NCBI GenBank assembly: GCA_020310875.1
Contig: CM035437.1
Coordinates: 45,008,556-45,072,555, forward strand
Source: Ceratopteris richardii
Lineage: Eukaryota > Streptophyta > Polypodiopsida > Polypodiales > Pteridaceae
Direction of reading: 5' to 3'
DNA: 64,000 nt
Under the pieces are notes generated by a model. The model saw only the letters and a list, made by a program, of their open reading frames with translations, made no database searches and was not told the origin of the DNA. Position numbers and translations under genes: made by a program. This document shows positions 42,794-55,050 of this stretch, one piece after another; within the stretch, counting starts at the first letter, position 1, and each line of letters starts with the position of its first letter.

Positions 42794-45700
42794 CCACATA
42801 CACATATACATGCAAACATATATCTTCAGTGATGATTCAGATAATGAGTATGTGAACAAAGGTAAAGGGAAATTGGGACTCGCAGAGAACATATCAATAT
42901 GGTATTCTTTGGAGTATTGGAAAGAGTTAAAAGTATGTCATCTTCTTGATCCTATGCATATATTCAAAAATATTGGTTATTCACTATGGCAGCATCTTCT
43001 TGGACTAAAAGATACCACAACATCAAGAAATGATTTGAAAGATCAAAAATCCAAACCAAAGTTATGGCCAGTTTTTGATAGACATCGACAAGAAACGACT
43101 TATGCATCTGCTCCTTGGGTACTTACGACAAAAGAGATACAAACTATCAACAATAGAATTCAAATGATCAAGACTCCTACAGGATATGGAGCATCGTTTC
43201 AAAACATGTTTACTATGGATGATAAGAGCTTATCTGGATTAAAGACCCATGACTGGCATAACTTTTTGAAACATATTTTACCTTTGGTTATCGATGGATG
43301 TACAACGAAAGGAGTACGAGATGTCATCTATCGTCTTGGATCACTTATAAGGTAATTATGATACTTTTATATTTAATATGTTTGAATATTGGATATCTTT
43401 TATTTTTTAATTAACTTCTTTACAATTGTTTTTATGATTTGTATAGGTGGATTACATCCAAAGAGATCGATAAAAATTCGATCCCACAAAAAAAACGTGA
43501 ATGCAAAGAGCTACTATGTTTGATGGAAAAAGAACTTCCTACTTCATTTTTTGATATTCAAGTTCATTTACTAGTCCATCTTGTAGATGAGATAGAGATT
43601 GCCGGTGTTGTCAACACTCGATGGATGTTTTGGGTCGAGCGATTTATGGGAATACTAAAAGGTTATGTGCGACAAAGAGCAAAACCAGAAGGATCCATGG
43701 CAAAGGGTTGGATGCTTGAAGAGTGCATGTATTACGTTAGTGAGTACCTTGAAAGAGTTCATGAAGAAGCTCCACGTGCATGGACCAACGAGTCTTCTTC
43801 AAAAATAACCGATGAGGTATTATCAGGTAAGGGGGTTCCATTCTTATTTACATTTCAAGAAAAAAATGATGTTTCCACTTTTGTAGCATATAATAGCGAA
43901 TGCATGCAAGCATTCGTTAGCGAGTACGAGGAACTTCAAAGTCTCCAAAGTAAAAGGCGAAAAAACAAAAGATCTAGACGTAATCTCGATAATAATGAGA
44001 TTACAGATATACCTTCTTTCACGGATTGGCTATATAGTCGTTTGCAACGCGCCAACGCAAATAATGAAGAAATCTCAGATGAGCAAAGAGAGTTAATGAT
44101 GGGTTGTGAACAAAAGGTAATTTTATTAAAATATATATTTTATTTTTTTCATATATGTATGTTAGTTTCTATTTACTAATTCAATTTATTTTGCAGGCTC
44201 GAATGTTCACTAATATGTGGGCTTTTGGACAGCATATTAGAATCAAATCCATTGATTCTTTACGTAAAACAGAGGATTCTAGTATTGTTGCTTGTTTCAA
44301 GCAACTATCACGTGCTAGCTCAAAAGACACGAACCTTATAGATGGCGAACTTGGTTACGTAGGAACTATTGTTGGTATCTACGAAATTTCATTTCGTACA
44401 TTCAAACAGGTAGAAAAAAGTTTATATATTTTTTTTAGAGTTAGTTTTTTTTAAGCACCTAATAATGGGACGTTTTTGTTGTTATATATTGTGATAGGTC
44501 ATTTTGAAGGTTGACTGGTATCGAGCGGAGTATAAAGGTAGTAATTCTACAATAAGAAAGGAATTATCTGGGTTTTGGGCAATTGATTCTTCCAAGGTAA
44601 TGCGATCTACTAAAGAACCATATATTCTTCCTAGGCATATTGAACAAGCATTTTTTTATAAAAACCCAGATGCTCATCCTTGGTGGCAAGTCATTCATGT
44701 GCAACCTAGAGGTAGGTCATTGTTTGAACAGTTTATTGTTAGAGAGATTGAAGAAAGTCCTCTTGATGATTCAGCATCAGATACTGATACATCAACATCT
44801 AGAATAGAAATTAGACTCATTATACGTGATAATGATACTAATCTTTTTGATGAAGAGGATAATTCTCTACATGCTGATTCTACTGATGAGGAAGAGGAAT
44901 TACCAGAAATAGATATTAATCCACCAATAGATGATGTGATTCATGAGAACATAGATTTAACAATAGAAGAAATAAATGAAATCAATAAGGATAATGAAGA
45001 TGAGACTATATTGATGTCTTACCAAAATGATGGCAATAATGAAAACATATGAGCAGATTAGATAGTAACTTGAAGCTTCTGAATGGATATATATAATAGG
45101 TTTTTTTTATTAACTTGAATAACGATGAATCCTACTAGAGAGATGAAATCATGTTCTTCTAAGTTAGAACATGAAGCTCGGGGGTATGCCTAATTATTTT
45201 ATATATAGCTTTATCTTCGAGGAGTAAATTTTTATCATGTATGTATGCATATGTGTGTGTATTCATGTGTATTATATGTATACATATATTAGTATGCATA
45301 TATATGTATTTCATGTATATGTATGTGTTTGCATGTGTGTGATATATGTATACATGTATTCATGTACGTAATATATGCAAGTGTTTATAATTGTGTACAT
45401 GTATATATGTATATGTGTCTATGTGTAAATATGTACATGTAAATATGTATGCATGTATATATATGTTTATGTGTGCATGTAGGCATGTACATGTATGTGT
45501 AAATATGTACATGTAAATATGTTAGTATGTATATATATATTTATGTGTGAATTTAGGCATGTATGTGTGAAGCATAATATATCTACTCCATTTTATATTT
45601 ATGTATCCTATCTACATGATGTGTATATATCTTTACATATATTATGAATCATGATCCTCGTTGATTCGAGTAGCTATATATAGAGGCATAAGGTTGGGAG

Positions 45701-45798
45701 GAGAGACATATCTCTAGTAGGACGTCGGAGGTGTATATATACTTCAAACATATGGCTAAAAGGTTTTATATGTATATGTATATACATTTTTATTTTAG

Positions 45799-45863
<65 letters not shown>

Positions 45864-46213
45864 TACATACATACATACATATATACACACACACATACAT
45901 ACATACATGGATTATATTATATTACATACATAGCAGTAAATATATACTACATACATACGTGTAATGTAATACACACATTTTTATGTATATATACACATAG
46001 TATATACATATTACATTTATACACAACACATAGATGTATACATACATGATACACATGCATACATACATACTACAAAAATAGAAACATGTATATTAGATAC
46101 ATATATAAGTTAATATACATGCCTTTCAGTAAACATAGAGTAATAGATTTTAGGAATGACATCATACATACATAGATGCATATATAGATACATACATATG
46201 TACATACATACAT

Positions 46214-46257
<44 letters not shown>

Positions 46258-46947
46258 CATACATACCGTGCATTGTCGCGACGATGAGCCATAAGTGTCC
46301 GCATCTCTTTTAAACACCACTTAAGGGACCATCCTGTCCCAAACTCTGTCTCAAGTGAACTAAGCACGTACTTTTTATCCCTCTCATCATGCTCACTACA
46401 AAAATAAAAAACATAATGTAAATAAAACATAAGATATACATTTCAATTTATATGTAAAACTTTTACTTACTTCCATGGTAAGTGGATAAAGCGCAGGTAA
46501 GAGTCGCATAGTGCCCGCATTCTTCTCTTGAACTCCAATCCATTCCCTATGTACACAATGTTCCCCTCCGGCTCTATGTCGCACTCTAGTCCTAAGGTGC
46601 CTATGCATGTCCTCATAGGCAACTCTGCTCTGCTATCACGTGCTGGAGGTGGTATAGGTGTCCTAAAAATAGATAGATAGAAATAAATAAAAATATGTGC
46701 TATAATATCATTAAAAAAAATTATGAAAAAAAACATACCTATGAGCAGATAGCTCTCTTCCTGCATGTGGATCCGCAGAAGAGCTCTCGTCTGATCGCGT
46801 AAGCATCTGGATCGTATAATCCAGCTCCTCATCGGACATGTCTGCGTAGTCCCGCATTATGGCCCCTAGAGTATCTGACGGAACTCTTGCTCTCATAAGA
46901 CTTTTTATGAGAGTGAGTTTCGCCTTTCTCTCTTTACTGGGATCCAT
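41994..46947 (-). CDS. CACTA TnpA-like protein (Transposase_24 type), seven exons
   Basis: Exons by minus-strand order: 46,947-46,739, 46,662-46,471, 46,395-46,267, 42,705-42,597, 42,506-42,426, 42,342-42,238 and 42,149-41,994. All introns are GT-AG, phases agree, and the total is 981 nt (326 residues). The first ATG gives MDPSKERKAKLTLIKSLM; an ATG 21 nt upstream is also in frame. Residues about 125-300 fit the Transposase_24 pattern: FIHLPWNEHDERDKKYVLSS, WSLKWCLKEM, IPPESWQFFRRQL, ARKRVESGHTSHLGQMGH and YPTKHEIEYATHFGY. The C-terminus is a long Asp/Glu/His run. In En/Spm, TnpA binds subterminal repeats and helps excision. Intron 3 (3.56 kb) contains the TNP2-like gene on the other strand. 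No stop or frameshift is seen. The joining is my prediction. Confidence 0.75.
42830..45052 (+). pseudogene. CACTA TNP2-type transposase, C-terminal exons
   Basis: Four exons with GT-AG introns in phase: 42,830-43,351, 43,447-44,116, 44,197-44,409 and 44,498-45,052. Exon 1 has CHLLDPMHIFKNIGYSLWQ (end of the TNP2 domain, usually HxxDxMHIxKNV) and LKTHDWHNFLKHILPLVI. Exon 2 matches DUF4218 (ELPTSFFDIQVHLLVHLVDE, NTRWMFWVERFMGILKGYV). Exons 3-4 match DUF4216 (LGYVGTIVGIYE, ILKVDWYRAEYKG, PYILPRHIEQAFFY). The tail is acidic. About 650 codons remain open, but the N-terminal domain and most of the TNP2 catalytic region are missing, since 41,994-42,705 upstream is occupied by the TnpA-like exons. 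It should not be catalytically active. Confidence 0.88.
45053..46266. repeat. AT-rich and CT microsatellites after the TNP2-like gene
   Basis: Within intron 3 of the TnpA-like gene. ATGTATATGT-type repeats at 45,235-45,560, a (TA)n run of about 60 bases at 45,799-45,860, (TACA)n at 45,862-45,910 and (CT)n at 46,215-46,251. No coding signal. Confidence 0.85.
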
Positions 46948-49820
46948 AATACCTAACATATAAAACAAAATGGTTAGAAATCAATATATATATACGTGTA
47001 TGTGTGTGTATGCATGTGTATGTGTGTGCATGCATGTGTATGTGTGTGTATGCATCTGTGTGTATGTGTGTAGGTATATGTGTGTGTTGTCTATGTGTAT
47101 GTGTGTGTGTCTATGAGTGTGTATGTGTTTATGTATATGTATGTATCTACGTGTGTGTATGTATCTATGTGTGTATGTGTATGCATGTATGTATGCATGT
47201 GTGTGTATGCATATGTATGTGTGTGTATGCATCATTATGTGTGTCTATGTATGCATTTGTACGTGTGTATGCATCATTGCATGTGCATGTGTCTATGTGT
47301 GTATGTGTGTGTATATGTGTGTGTGTCTATGTGTATGTGTGTGTGTTTATGAGTGTGTATGTGTTTATATGTATGTATGTATCTATGTGTGTCTATGTGT
47401 CTAAGTGTGTATGTGTATGCATGTATGTATGCATATGTATGTGTATGCATATGTATGTGTGTGTATGCATTATTATGTGTGTCTATGTATGCATGTGTAT
47501 GTGTGTATGCATCATTACGTGTGTATGTATCTATGTGTGTATGTGTGTGTGTATATGTGTTTGTATGTGTGTATGCATGTGTGTGTGTATGCATGTGTAT
47601 GTGTATATGTGTATATGTGTATATGTGTGTGTATATGTGTGTATGCATGTGTGTGTGTATATGTTTGTATGCATGTGTGTGTATGCATATGTATGTGTGT
47701 GTATGCATTATTATGTGTGTCTATGTATGCATGTGTATGTGTGTATGCATCATTACGTGTGCATGTGTCTATGTGTGTATGTGTGTGTATATGTGTGTGT
47801 GTCTATGTGTATGTGTGTGTGTCTATGAGTGTGTATGTATGTATCTATGTGTGTGTATGTGTATGCATGTATGTATGCATATGTGTGTGTATGCATATGT
47901 ATGTGTGTGTATGCATAATTATGTGTGTATGTGTCTATGTGTGTATGTGTGTGTGTATACATTATGACAGTGTATGTAAGCATGTGCATTATGTATGCAT
48001 ATAAGTATGTATGTATGCATATGCATATGCATTATGTATGCATATGCATATGTATGCATATGCATATGCATTATGTATGCATATGCATATGCATTATGTA
48101 TGCATATGCATTATGTATGCATATGCATATGCATTATGTATGCATATGCATATGCATTATGTATGCATATGCATATGCATTATGTATGCATATGCATATG
48201 CATGTGTATGCATATGCATGTGTATGCATATGCATGTGTATGCATATGCATGTGTATGCATATGCATGTGTATGCATATGCATGTAAGTATGTATGTATG
48301 CATATGTGTGTGTATGCATATGCATGTAAGTATGTATGTATGCATATGCATATGCAATATGTATGCATGTATGTATATGTGTGTGAATGTGTGTGAATGT
48401 GTGTGTGAATGTGGGTGTACATGTGTCTGTATGTGTGTATGCATGTGTATGTGTGTGTATGCATCATTATGTGTGTATGTGTGTGTACATGTCTGTATGT
48501 GTGTATGCATGTGTATGTGTTTGTATGCATCATTATGTGTGTATGTGTGTGTATGTGTGTGTGTCTATGTGTATGTGTGTATGTGTGTGTGTCTATGTGT
48601 ATGTGTGTATGCATGTGTATGTGTGTATGTGTCTATGTGTGCATGTGTGTGTATATACTATATGTGTGTGTGTCTATGTGTATGTGTGTGTACCTATGAG
48701 TGTGTATGTGTTTATGTGTGTGTATGTGTCTATGTGTGTGTATGTGTTTATGTGTGTATGTGTATGCATGTATGTGTATGTGTGTGTATGTCTCTCTATG
48801 TGTGTGTGTATGCATATGTGTGTGTGTATATGTGTGTCTATGTGTGTATGCATGTGTATGTGTGTGGATGCATCATTATGTGTGTATGTGTCTGTGAGTG
48901 TATATGTGTGTGTATGTGTGTGAGCGTCTATGTGTGTATGTGTGTGCGCGTCTATGTGTATGTGTGTCTGTGTGTGTATGTGTGTGTATCTATGAGTATG
49001 TATGTGTTCATGTGTGTGTATGTGTCTATGTGTGTATGTATCTGTGTGTGTATGTATCTATGCATGTGCATTATGTATGCATGTAAGTATGTATGTACAT
49101 TATATGCATATGCATATGCATTATGTATGCAAATGTATGCATGTATGTGTTTATGTGTGTATGTCTCTCTATGTGTGTCACGTGTGTATGCATATATGTG
49201 TGTGTATGTGTGTGTATATGTGTCTGTATGTGTGTATGCATGTGTATGTGTGTGTATGCATGTGTATGTGTGTATGTGTCTATGTGTGCATGTGTGTGTA
49301 TATACTATATGTGTGTGTGTCTATGTGTATGTGTGTGTACCTATGAGTGTGTATGTGTTTATGTGTGTATGTGTCTATGTGTGTGTATGTGTTTATGTGT
49401 GTATGTGTATGCATGTATGTGTATGTGTGTGTATGTCTCTCTATGTGTGTGTGTATGCATGTGTGTGTGTGTGTGTATATGTGTGTCTATGTGTGTATGC
49501 ATGTGTATGTGTGTGGATGCATCATTATGTGTGTATGTGTCTGTGAGTGTATATGTGTGTGTATGTGTGTGAGCGTCTATGTGTGTGTATGTGTGTGCGC
49601 GTCTTGTGTATGTGTGTCTATGTGTGTATTTGTGTGTATGTGTGTGTGTGTCTGCGTATGTGTGTGTGTGTCTATGCGTGTATATGTGTGTGTGTGAGTG
49701 TGTGTGTGCGCATACCTTGTGTATGTCTCGCTTCTCTCTCTCCCTCTCGCGCGCTGTATGTCTCTCTCTCTCTCGGTCTGTATTCTTCCTCGCGTTCAAG
49801 GCCCGGCACTATTAGATCTA
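46948..49820. repeat. 2.7-kb TG/TATG/GCAT microsatellite and CACTA right remnant
   Basis: From about 46,985 to 49,720 almost every base belongs to TGTATGTG, TGTGTG or GCATATGCAT words. 47,995-48,360 is dominated by TATGCA repeats, which are self-complementary. The tail 49,725-49,820 is CT-rich, then CGCGTTCAAGGCCCGGCAC before the flanking repeat. Open readings of up to 511 codons here are low-complexity Cys/Val/Met/Tyr artefacts. It lies upstream of the TnpA-like gene's start. Confidence 0.93.
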
Positions 49821-50117
49821 TTAGATCCCTTTCCTCATTTCATGTTCAATGTACTACCCAGGAGTTTCTTTTGGAGATCTAACTATTATGCTTCACCCAT
49901 AGACCTTTCTACTCAATTCTCTACTATTGGAATCCACAACTTATGTTGTGTTGTCCTGTGAAGCATCACGAAACCTTTAGGATATGCTTTATAACTCTTC
50001 CAACTTCTTCTTCTAAACCACTTAGGAGTTCTAAAATCCTTATGGTTTATGAAGGACTTCATCTAAAGTGGACCTTCTTGGATATCCTTTACGATAAGAT
50101 GTCTTATTTGATCTTTT
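49821..50117. repeat. Repeat module R1, copy 3 (short)
   Basis: Matches 39,578-39,874, then breaks off at GATCTTTTT and jumps to TCGTCCATCCCTTGATGTC, the start of R2. Confidence 0.9.
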
Positions 50118-51005
50118 TCGTCCATCCCTTGATGTCACTTGTGTGCCTTCATGGTGGTGATGTAGACTTGGGACACCCCACCTCTTCCATTGTTGAATTC
50201 CTTCTTGGACACTTGTTTACTTACTTGTGTGCCCCATGTGCACGTACTTCCAAAACCATGCATCTATTATACGCATGCATACTAAAAGATACAATATTTT
50301 GATGCCATGCACATGAAAAGGAATCATGTCTCTAAACATACATCTAGTATTGTTATGCATGAAGTTATCCTTGGTGCATTAGAAACTCGTTCATACAATG
50401 TATAAACTATCGACTCAATCATGCATTCTGTCGGTCTTTGTGCATGAGAGACTTAAGTACATGATTCTTGACTTCATACGTCCTCAAAAAAATCATGCAT
50501 GGCATGCAATGATAACTGGGAAAGAGCACAATTCGAAGAATGCTTAACTTCCATTGCAACCTCACTCCTTCTTGAACCTGTCTCCACAGCTTATTAATCG
50601 GAAGACTGCAGCTTCTTCAATGCTTCAAAGGATACTTGGCATGGTGTTTTAGGCATTCACGCATGTAGTAGAGATATGCAATTTAGAGGGAATGAAAGAA
50701 ACAACGGATGTTGCATATCTTCTCAATTCAGAATGATATGTAGAGTAAATACAAAAGAAAATGAAAAGAATGAGTACTTCCCCAAATTCATTCCTCCACT
50801 TTTGTTTTGGCATTGCTCCATTTGCTTCATCCATGCTCATTCAATTGATAGCTCCATTTCTTTCATACGATGGGAGAGCACACGAAAGAGACACTCCTTC
50901 TTCAAGCAAATTAAGAAAGAACTTAGAAATCTCCTAAATAAAGGTAAGGGTAAAAGTAGAAAGATAGGAGGTTATGAGAGGAAGCAAAAGAGCTTAAAAT
51001 ATGTC
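50118..51005. other. 869-bp segment absent from R2 copy 1
   Basis: 50,118-50,136 is the R2 start word. 50,137-51,005 then intervenes before R2 resumes with AATCTCC. ATGTC flanks it on both sides (50,132-50,136 and 51,001-51,005). It is either an insertion with a 5-bp TSD or sequence deleted from copy 1. No coding or LTR signal seen. Confidence 0.6.
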
Positions 51006-51450
51006 AATCTCCTTTTGTAGTGTCCATGAGAGAAAGATGAAGAGAGAAATCTTCTCTTGATGTTATTCACCACCCTACTACACACAAGAGAAGGTAAAAC
51101 TGAAATTAGAGCATATGAAGCAATTAAGGTAAAAGATCATATGAAGCCAAAAGAGGACGGGCTCCACAAAAATTGCTTGAGGGAAGCCTTCTTGGGCTCT
51201 TCAAGCAATTAAAATAATAATAATAAGAGATCATACGAAGCCAAAAATTGCGTGAAGATTGAAGAGCAAAAATGGCATGGGCTCACAAAAATTGCTTGAA
51301 GGAAGCCACAAAATTGCTTGAAGAGCAGATAAAAAGAAGAAGATCATATGTAAAGGATGCAAGCATAGCGTAAGTTTCATTTGACAATCCCATATGGCAG
51401 TGCAAAGCGGTGGAGGCATCCAAAAGCGGCGCTGCGTCCCCAACCACCTC

Positions 51451-51648
51451 ATACCTTTCTCGGCCTTTTGGCTAAGATCAAGTGTAGTATCTGTTCTTAT
51501 CAGTTTAATATCTGATACGTGGTCCATCGGACCACTATGATATTAACCTAATTTTTTTCACGGGGGCAGCCCCGTCCCGGCAGCTTGCTGCCCGGGGGCT
51601 GCGCGCGTCGCCTCTGTATTGCACTGCCTCAGAGGCCTGGCGCACCCC
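51451..51648 (+). ncRNA. U2 spliceosomal snRNA, copy 2
   Basis: The same as copy 1 throughout stems I-IV and the Sm site. The only difference I see is at the 3' end (GCGCACCCCCCACCC against GCGCGCCCCCACCC). The same upstream sequence is present. It lies 18.0 kb from copy 1, about 8.8 kb if the CACTA element is discounted. Confidence 0.87.
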
Positions 51649-52557
51649 CCACCCAATCCATCCGTCGTCCATCGACAAATCAATAATCGTCCGTCCCTCG
51701 AGTCCATACAACCGACGTGCTCCCCCACCAAGGCAAGCCAAGCCGGTCGCAGTTGCAGTTGTCTTGCCGCGACGATCATCTTCGTCGTCCTCGCTGCTCC
51801 TTCTCCTTCAAATCCGCGTTTTCTTTCACTACATTCGTGCCACAAAAAGGGTGTGCCCTTCAACTCCCTCGCGATACCTCTCCTTTAGTGTGCCCTTCAA
51901 TTCCCTCACGATACCTCTCCTTCAGTGTGCCCTTCAATTCCCTCGCGATACCTCTCCTTTAGGCTAGGAGAGGTTCACTTGGGAAACTGTTAAATTTTTG
52001 TCTAGGCTCGGAAATGAGGAGGTCGTGAGTTCTAATGGAAGAACGCGAGTACCATCCTCTCTGCATCCCGCACGAGAGAGCATGTGCCCGTGTTCATGCC
52101 ATCCATAGTTGCTGTGTCCTTCCATAAGATAAATCTTATCCTAATCTTGTGGAACCACACGATGCCTCCACATCCACTTGTTTGCAGCTCCACTACACTT
52201 TCCATCTCTTGTTGAGCCCACCCTTGGGCTTCTTGCAAAAAGGACGGGTTCTCCAAACATCTAGAACAGGAAACTCAAAAAAACAAGTAAATAAAACAGG
52301 ATGATTGGCACTCCCGATTCCCTCTTTAGTCCTTGAGACACAAAATCCAAGACGTTCCGGGCTTCTCCACCACCTCTCGATTAGCGCGCGTTCCTGCATA
52401 TTCTTCGCAACCTCTCTTCCATTGCTCATTCCGTCCATCCCTTTTAGCGTTTGCGCGCTTCGGACCCTTGACATCCTTTCCCAATCTTTGTAGGCTAGAC
52501 AAGCCGAAATTCTGGGTAGCGTAGCAGAGAAAGAGGTCAGCTTAGTAGTCCAATCGC

Positions 52558-52973
52558 CTACCACCAAGAGCCTATTATTTGATACACGGGGAAAAGAAGC
52601 ACAGCTGTGTAATTGAATATGTAAATCCATTGTTTGGAACATCCATGGGGGGAAATTGTGTACATCAAATCACCATCCATAGAGCCTATTATTTGATACA
52701 CGGGGAAAAGAAGCACAGCTGTGCAATTGAATATGTAAATCCATTGTTTGGAACATCCATGGGGGGAAATTGTGTACATCAAATCACCATCCATAGAGAA
52801 GAATGCATGAGCATCCTTGTAAAGAGCATGGACAAATCTCATGGTTCTCTTACCCATGCCCATATCCTTATGATGCAAAGACTAAAGAATGCAACCTCAC
52901 CCAACCGCTTTGTAAGCTTTATAAAAATCCACATTGATGGAATCCTCTTTTCTAAACCATATGCTTCCAAAGG
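52558..52973 (-). pseudogene. LINE-like reverse transcriptase remnant (R2 copy 2)
   Basis: Same sequence as 34,525-34,940 with one or two substitutions, and the same stops. Confidence 0.42.
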
Positions 52974-55050
52974 CCTTTCTGCTCCTCGATGGCACATGCC
53001 ACTAAGTCGCATAATAAGGATGGAAGCAATAATCTATCAAATAGATGTCAGAAAAGCAACGTGTCTCTAATTTCCCGACCCCTCCTCGGATACTCTTTTA
53101 TCGATGACCTTGACAACCCCAATTTTAATATGCGCAATACGATCCCCCCAACGAATAACTTAGGAAATGCCACCTTCCATCGCACGGGTCCCTAAGGTGA
53201 TCACATGGTGTCCAAGCTTAGGAAATGGCATGAAATCATATGTCTTCTAAAACAAGACCCTCCAAGCTCTCGCATACAATTCAAGTGGCTAAGAGATGCT
53301 TCCAACCAAGCCTTGGGAACTCAACTTTGAACAAATCAACCCTAAGGTTCATTGACCCTTCAAATCGGGGCAAAGAGAAAAATGAATCCCAAGGGTTTCA
53401 CAACTACAAACCCAAGGGTTCTAGCCCTCAGACCCATGTAGTTATACAACTCCCCTCCCCCCTTAAAATGCTTCTCTCCTCATAAATGAGTGGAGATATA
53501 AACCTTGGGGTATTCAGTTGTGCCCCATGATCAGTCTTATTGATCATGGTCTACATCTCTCTCCTTTGCCTCTTTATTAAGAAGGGAATCCGATCTCGAT
53601 TGAATTTGGAAAGAGCAGAATCCATGTATGGTCTCATCCGTGCGTGAGATATTTAAAACCTCATCTGATTTTGCATGTGAAAAGCTTAATCGAGTGCAAA
53701 ATATGGAAAGAATGACTAGGGTGGAACAAAACATCCATGCCTATTTCACTCTTCTTAGCTATGTGTGAATTGGGCCTCCCTAGCGCAAACATGTGAAGAA
53801 TGTGGATTCGAATTGTCTCTAGCTTATTTGCTATCTTGGTCCATCTCTATGCACCATTTGTGCTTGAACCTAGAAAACTTGGTCAAAACCATTCTTTGAG
53901 AATTTCTTATTAGATTCATCTCACTAGTCATATCTTATCTTAGATCAAATGAAAGATGGATCTTATCCGTAATGCCTACCCGAGTCACTTTTGCTTGATC
54001 CTGCTAAACTTATCGTAAACATGTGTAGTACCTTTAGGTCAATGAAATGGGTGGATTTCTTTCTTGAGATTCACCTCCAAACAAGAAATGGATGTTGTTG
54101 GGGGATTCTTGTGCAGAAAGGAACTTGAGTGTTTGTAGGAGAATGGAGAGTGAGAGCGGGAGAATTAATGACACCCAAAGCTTCTGATCAATTAGGAAGA
54201 GAAGAATACAAGCTTATTCATAAGCCAAATGCTTTGCGCAATATGCCAAAGACTAAATAATGCTCATGAAACAAGATGACAAAGTACCTAGAATCTGCCG
54301 CCGACCTCTGCACCAGACCTCCACCTTCTCCAAGCTTTGCCCTTGTGCACACCTTGCACCAAGCTTCCGATAAGGGGAGGGATGGACACCTTCTGTCGAT
54401 GGGCACCTTCAATGGGACTTTGGAACTCTTGATCTTCCTTGCTTCACTTTATCTGCATGCAATCTAAGTCACTCATTCCTGCACCATGCAATGGCTCTCT
54501 ACCTCGCGTGTACTCTCTATGAATGTGTCCCTCTTCTCCCTCTTGATCTAGACTATCTCACAATAGCTTAGTCTAACCAAGAAGAATGCTTCCTTGGGTT
54601 AGGTGTCGGTTCCTGTACACTCCTAACTGATAGAGTATCTCGGCTCTGACTGTCATGTTCCAAGATTGTCTCACAATGTGTGCACAGCAGCCAACGAATC
54701 CTTGTTTTGTCTTGTAGTGACTTTAGGACAATACCAAAAATTTAAAATGGGGGGCCATACTTCCACTTTTGTCCGTGCACCTCCTCTTCACATGAATTCA
54801 CAGAGTTTCCTTTATTGCTTCCATTGTAAACCTAAGGGGGGGGGTTCACCTAAACCTTCCAAACACTTTAAAAACCTGTTGTTGAACGTTACAGAAAGAC
54901 AATTTGCAACCCGCATCCAACTTTCTGCAAAACATCACTTTGTGAATAATTGATTGTGCACTACCTGTGCACCTTGACCACCGAAATTTGAATGCCTTGA
55001 CTTTGACCATGTTGACTTTGACCACTTTGACTTTGATCTTTTCACTTTGA

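Larger units (their letters stand above)
40588..49820 (+). mobile_element. CACTA (En/Spm) DNA transposon, right end missing
   Basis: Left terminus CACTACAAGGAATACGGGC, CpG-rich subterminal repeats, a TnpA-like gene on the minus strand and TNP2-type transposase exons on the plus strand. The inverted right terminus (expected to end CTTGTAGTG) is not found before the flanking repeat resumes at 49,821. That right flank repeats the left flank (39,578 onward) and does not continue from 40,587, so no TSD can be checked. The right boundary is the point where flank similarity starts and is approximate. Confidence 0.88.
51006..55050. repeat. Repeat module R2, copy 2 (with U2 snRNA)
   Basis: Nearly the same as 32,974-37,020. 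It has the minisatellite at 51,852-51,962, the 114-bp duplication at 52,567-52,794 and the LINE-like remnant at 52,558-52,973 (minus). It ends inside the TTGACTTTGACC tract, where copy 3 begins at CCGCACGAGAG. Confidence 0.92.

Noticed and set aside
48011-49546. 511-codon open reading frame, and other 60-270 codon frames in 47,000-49,900
   Set aside because: Pure microsatellite translation (Cys/Val/Met/Tyr on one strand, His/Thr/Tyr on the other); open in many frames because the repeat rarely makes stop codons.
51013-51022. TTTTGTAGTG as the missing right terminus of the CACTA element
   Set aside because: The same word is at 32,978-32,987 in R2 copy 1, where there is no CACTA, so it belongs to R2.
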